Below are positions 6,725-8,713 of a stretch of 8,713 bases of DNA, in pieces. Below the pieces are notes generated by a model. That model had not been told where the DNA came from. It searched no databases and saw only the letters and a program-made list of their open reading frames with translations. The position numbers and the translations under genes are program-made. The stretch comes from an uncultured Fibrobacterota bacterium. Its GTDB lineage: Bacteria; Fibrobacterota; Chitinivibrionia; Chitinivibrionales; CAIOZP01. The DNA is taken from positions 1 through 8,713 of the forward strand of contig CAIOZP010000010.1 of assembly GCA_903862805.1 (NCBI GenBank), in the 5' to 3' direction. Each line of letters begins with the position of its first letter. The stretch's first letter is position 1.

Positions 6725-7335
6725 TGACAAGGCTTAAATATCTATTAAAGGCCGTCGGCGATCAAGCGCAAGAATGCGAAAACGCTATTTATCAACTCGG
6801 ACTGAATCTTAATATCGACAAAGCCGAGGGCGTTGTTTTGGATCTGTTTGGAACGGACACACAACAGCCGAGGCCGGACGGGTATTCAGATTCAGATTTC
6901 CGCAATTTGATAAAATCGATTTGGGCCATTTGTAGATCAAGCGGAACGGTGCCGGAAATAATTCAGACGGCGAAAATTTGTACAGGCGCAACTATTATCA
7001 GGGTAATAGAACCTGAATGGTATGCAAGAGTTATTGACGGAACTTTCCAAACCGGAATGAGTATTTACGGCCCGCTTGTTTATGTGTTTGTCAATGGCAA
7101 CGACAACGAACAAATTCGGCAATTACTTAGCTCCAAGGCCGCCGGAGTCCCGATAGAGATTGTGCTTGAAGATTACACGCCAATTTTGTCTGGGCCGGTG
7201 TCAGACCTGCCGGAATCGTTCTCTCCTACTGACGAAGCCCTCGATAACGGAGAAGCTCTTTCTGAACTACTCGACCCAGTTGCCGAAACAATGTTTTTTA
7301 GCGGCGGGCATATTGCCGAATTGATAACAGGATAA
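6721..7335 (+). CDS. DUF2612 / tail protein I-like baseplate protein
   Basis: A 204-residue protein from ATG 6721. Residues 5-30 form a helix (LKYLLKAVGDQAQE); then comes 'NIDKAEGVVLDLFG' followed by a QPRP and a 'YSDSDFRNLIKSIWAICRSSGT' segment (6880-6945 in DNA). That order, [LD]-[DI]-x-A-x-G-x-x-L-D-x-x-G, then Q-x-R, then S-D-x-x-[FY]-R-x-L-[ILR]-x-x-I and a S-x-G-T turn, is the recognisable core of DUF2612/Mu gp48/P2 I-like proteins, which cap the baseplate wedge and connect tail fibres. The C-terminal 50 residues are acidic and Pro/Ser rich (SDLPESFSPTDEALD). The upstream GTG at 6706 would add five residues but lacks its own ribosome binding site. Family members usually carry a QFxxxP-type segment just before the first helix; here that segment is in the preceding frame, so this may be the larger half of a split gene. 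Confidence 0.7.
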   Translation: MMTRLKYLLKAVGDQAQECENAIYQLGLNLNIDKAEGVVLDLFGTDTQQPRPDGYSDSDFRNLIKSIWAICRSSGTVPEIIQTAKICTGATIIRVIEPEWYARVIDGTFQTGMSIYGPLVYVFVNGNDNEQIRQLLSSKAAGVPIEIVLEDYTPILSGPVSDLPESFSPTDEALDNGEALSELLDPVAETMFFSGGHIAELITG

Positions 7336-7351
7336 ACAGGAGAAATACAAA

Positions 7352-8035
7352 ATGGCAACACCGACAAGACCTTTGACAGCTATACCAGACTGGGCAAATC
7401 TCGATCCTACAGACGGAACCAGTGGACAACCGGCAATAATTGCGCCAAGTTCGACGCGAATAAATAACGGACTCGGATTTCGGCAATTGCTTCCGCGCCA
7501 ATATCTGAACTGGTTTTGGTCGCTTGTCGGAAAATGGCTGGCATATTTTGACGCGCAAATAAATGATATAAGTGTCGGAATATTAAAACAACTTGCAGAT
7601 ATTAGCGATGTTTTTGACCGTTTGTTTGCAATTACAGGCACTGAAATTGTAGGCGTTGGGCCTCTTACTGGAGAGGTTGAAACTTTAAAGTCAAATTATT
7701 CTATGTTGTTAAAATTGTCCCATACTTATGCTCATGGAGTAGGCGGAACAGGAGCAAACTTTTCTGGGGCGATTTCATTTGTTCCCGGCAGAATTATTAC
7801 GATAACTGCCACAGCAAAAATAGCACATACTACAACGGTAGTCGGACATGCGGTGTTGGCAGATGCCAACGTAGTCGGTCTTGTTGAGCATTATATTGGA
7901 TATTACAATTATGATCCGATGTCAGGTGTAATAAATTATGTAATTGAATCAACTGGCGTTGGCATTCATACGGGCTATTCGTCTTGGGCGGATCCAGCGT
8001 TATCTGTTGATATTGATGTTTATTATATAGCATAA
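7352..8035 (+). CDS. Putative tail fibre / receptor-binding protein with baseplate-attachment N-terminus
   Basis: A 227-residue protein. Residues 1-65 carry a pattern seen at the N-termini of many short phage fibre proteins: a Pro-rich start with 'IPDWAN' (11-16), then Gly, a 'LLPRQYLNWFWSLVGKWL' region (46-63, compare P-x-x-Y-x-N-W-x-x-x-x-x-x-W-[IL]) and 'YFD'. This is thought to dock fibres to the baseplate, and it directly follows the gpI-like gene, where fibre genes usually sit. Residues 68-95 are a short amphipathic helix (coiled-coil candidate), and 120-227 are beta rich and end in 'DVYYIA', likely the receptor-binding head. No collar, lysozyme, or glycosidase motif is seen. CAGGAG (7337-7342) gives a clear ribosome binding site. 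The receptor is unknown. Confidence is good for 'fibre-type' and low for any finer role. Confidence 0.62.
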   Translation: MATPTRPLTAIPDWANLDPTDGTSGQPAIIAPSSTRINNGLGFRQLLPRQYLNWFWSLVGKWLAYFDAQINDISVGILKQLADISDVFDRLFAITGTEIVGVGPLTGEVETLKSNYSMLLKLSHTYAHGVGGTGANFSGAISFVPGRIITITATAKIAHTTTVVGHAVLADANVVGLVEHYIGYYNYDPMSGVINYVIESTGVGIHTGYSSWADPALSVDIDVYYIA

Positions 8036-8038
8036 AGG
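8034..8038 (+). promoter_or_regulatory. AAAGG ribosome binding site for the receiver-fusion gene
   Basis: AAAGG begins within the TAA stop of the upstream fibre gene and sits seven bases before ATG 8046. This spacing supports the chosen start and shows that the receiver fusion is placed in the same transcript as the tail genes. No separate promoter is visible in the 10-base gap. Confidence 0.55.
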
Positions 8039-8045
8039 CTAATAA

Positions 8046-8713
8046 ATGCCGGTTGATATTGTAAGTTTTTGGACTCCAATAATTCAAGGCGCGGGAATAG
8101 GGCTTATTACCGGTGCCATTGGTGTAATTATTGGCAGCAAGCTGGCGGGGAAGAATGTTGATGGCGTGCCGAAACATCCAAAATGCGAAGGTCTGAAATT
8201 GATGGAAAGTAAGAATGAAGCATTTGAAGAATCGTTGAGCTGGATCAAGAAAATGATCTCTAAAATTTCCGACGACGTTTTAGACATTAGGCGCGATCAG
8301 TCAAAAGCTCTCACAGAAGTATTTGACCGTATCGGTACGCTTGAAAAAGACGAAAAGGAACGGCTCCAAAAACAACCATTACAAAAAAAGCAGTCTGACA
8401 CAGACGAATTTTCTGTGATGAAAATAATGGTGCTCCTTGTTGAAGATTCCCCCGAAATTTCAGATCTGATAAAAATTACTTTACGCAATCGAAACAATAT
8501 TGACTGCATTGAATGCGACTCTTACGAAAAGGCGTTGTCGTATATCCGTTCTCAAAAGTTTCAGGGGTATATAATTGACGCACATTTGTCCGCCGATTTT
8601 ACAAAAAATGAAGGCGCATCGTTGATTTGGGAGATAGCCAAAAATTGCGACCTGACAAAAATTCCCGCAGTGCTTATCACCGGTGATGAAAACATAGGAA
8701 ACATTACTTTGCC
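8046..8713 (+). CDS. Membrane-anchored coiled-coil protein fused to a response-regulator receiver domain (3' partial)
   Basis: An open frame of 222 codons that runs off the right edge. ATG 8046 is preceded by AAAGG (8034-8038), which overlaps the end of the fibre gene. Residues 8-31 are one hydrophobic, Gly/Ile-rich membrane segment (FWTPIIQG...GVIIGS). Lys residues follow it, so by the positive-inside rule the rest faces the cytoplasm. Residues 42-115 are charged and helical (PKHPKCE, then Lys/Glu-rich heptads), a layout seen in small phage holin-like or lysis-accessory membrane proteins. From residue 125 a receiver domain begins: beta-1 MVLLVED with the acidic pair E133/D134, phospho-acceptor D178 in GYIIDAHLS, and T212 in AVLITGDE. 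The D134-D178 spacing of 44 equals CheY D13-D57. The loop after D178 is long and lacks the usual Pro. The conserved Lys lies beyond the edge. The function of the fusion is unknown. Confidence 0.75.
   Translation, partial: MPVDIVSFWTPIIQGAGIGLITGAIGVIIGSKLAGKNVDGVPKHPKCEGLKLMESKNEAFEESLSWIKKMISKISDDVLDIRRDQSKALTEVFDRIGTLEKDEKERLQKQPLQKKQSDTDEFSVMKIMVLLVEDSPEISDLIKITLRNRNNIDCIECDSYEKALSYIRSQKFQGYIIDAHLSADFTKNEGASLIWEIAKNCDLTKIPAVLITGDENIGNITL

Noticed and set aside
7352..8035. Diversity-generating retroelement target (variable fibre C-terminus)
   Set aside because: No adenine-specific variable repeat, template repeat or reverse transcriptase is seen in this window, and the C-terminus lacks C-type lectin motifs.
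8418..8429. Separate receiver-only gene starting at ATG 8418 or 8427
   Set aside because: The frame is open without interruption from 8046 and no Shine-Dalgarno-like sequence precedes these ATGs, so a single fusion is the simpler reading; an internal start is not excluded.
1..8713. Extracellular contractile injection system or tailocin rather than a complete phage
   Set aside because: No AAA+ ATPase or effector-like gene is visible, but the window covers only baseplate and fibres, so it cannot be decided; phage or prophage is the default reading.
1..8713. tRNA genes, promoters and intrinsic terminators
   Set aside because: No cloverleaf, no convincing -10/-35 pair and no GC hairpin followed by a T-run were found by eye between genes; gaps are 16 bases or less.

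Overview
The window reads as part of the late structural region of a contractile-tailed (myovirus-type) phage or prophage. All supported genes lie on the + strand. They are packed end to end, with 1-nt or 4-nt overlaps or gaps of 9-16 nt, almost all preceded by Shine-Dalgarno-like sequences, and no promoter or terminator is visible between them. This looks like one late operon. Base composition is moderate (mid-40s to high-40s % GC by eye). Nothing identifies the host beyond a bacterium that uses standard AGGAG-type ribosome binding sites; a Gram-negative host would fit the Mu/P2/phi92-like baseplate parts, but that is inference.

Layout: (1) 2-583, central baseplate spike with a Gp138-type N-terminal domain, its 5' end cut by the window; (2) 583-972, gp25/Mu gp46-like baseplate wedge protein; (3) 972-2471, Baseplate J-like protein (Mu gp47/P2 J); (4) 2481-3032, small jelly-roll/concanavalin-A-like protein; (5) 3048-6533, a 1161-residue modular fibre-like protein made of an N-terminal attachment domain, a Gly-rich ~11-residue repeat field, heptad-like 21-residue repeats and a partial second copy of the module; (6) 6530-6724 and 6721-7335, two overlapping frames that together look like one DUF2612/gpI-like tail protein split by a frame change near a T5 run; (7) 7352-8035, a second fibre-type protein with an N-terminal baseplate-attachment motif; (8) 8046 to the window end, a membrane-anchored coiled-coil protein continuing in frame into a response-regulator receiver (REC) domain, open at the 3' edge.

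Genes 1-3 and 6 would form the spike and baseplate wedge. Genes 4, 5 and 7 look like host-recognition parts mounted on that baseplate. Two things stand out. The fibre cassette (genes 4-5) sits between the J-like and I-like genes, which are neighbours in P2-type clusters. The last gene couples a phage-like membrane/coiled-coil segment to a phospho-receiver domain with its acidic pair and phospho-acceptor Asp at canonical spacing. This second one is the most unusual object here and the best candidate for something undescribed.
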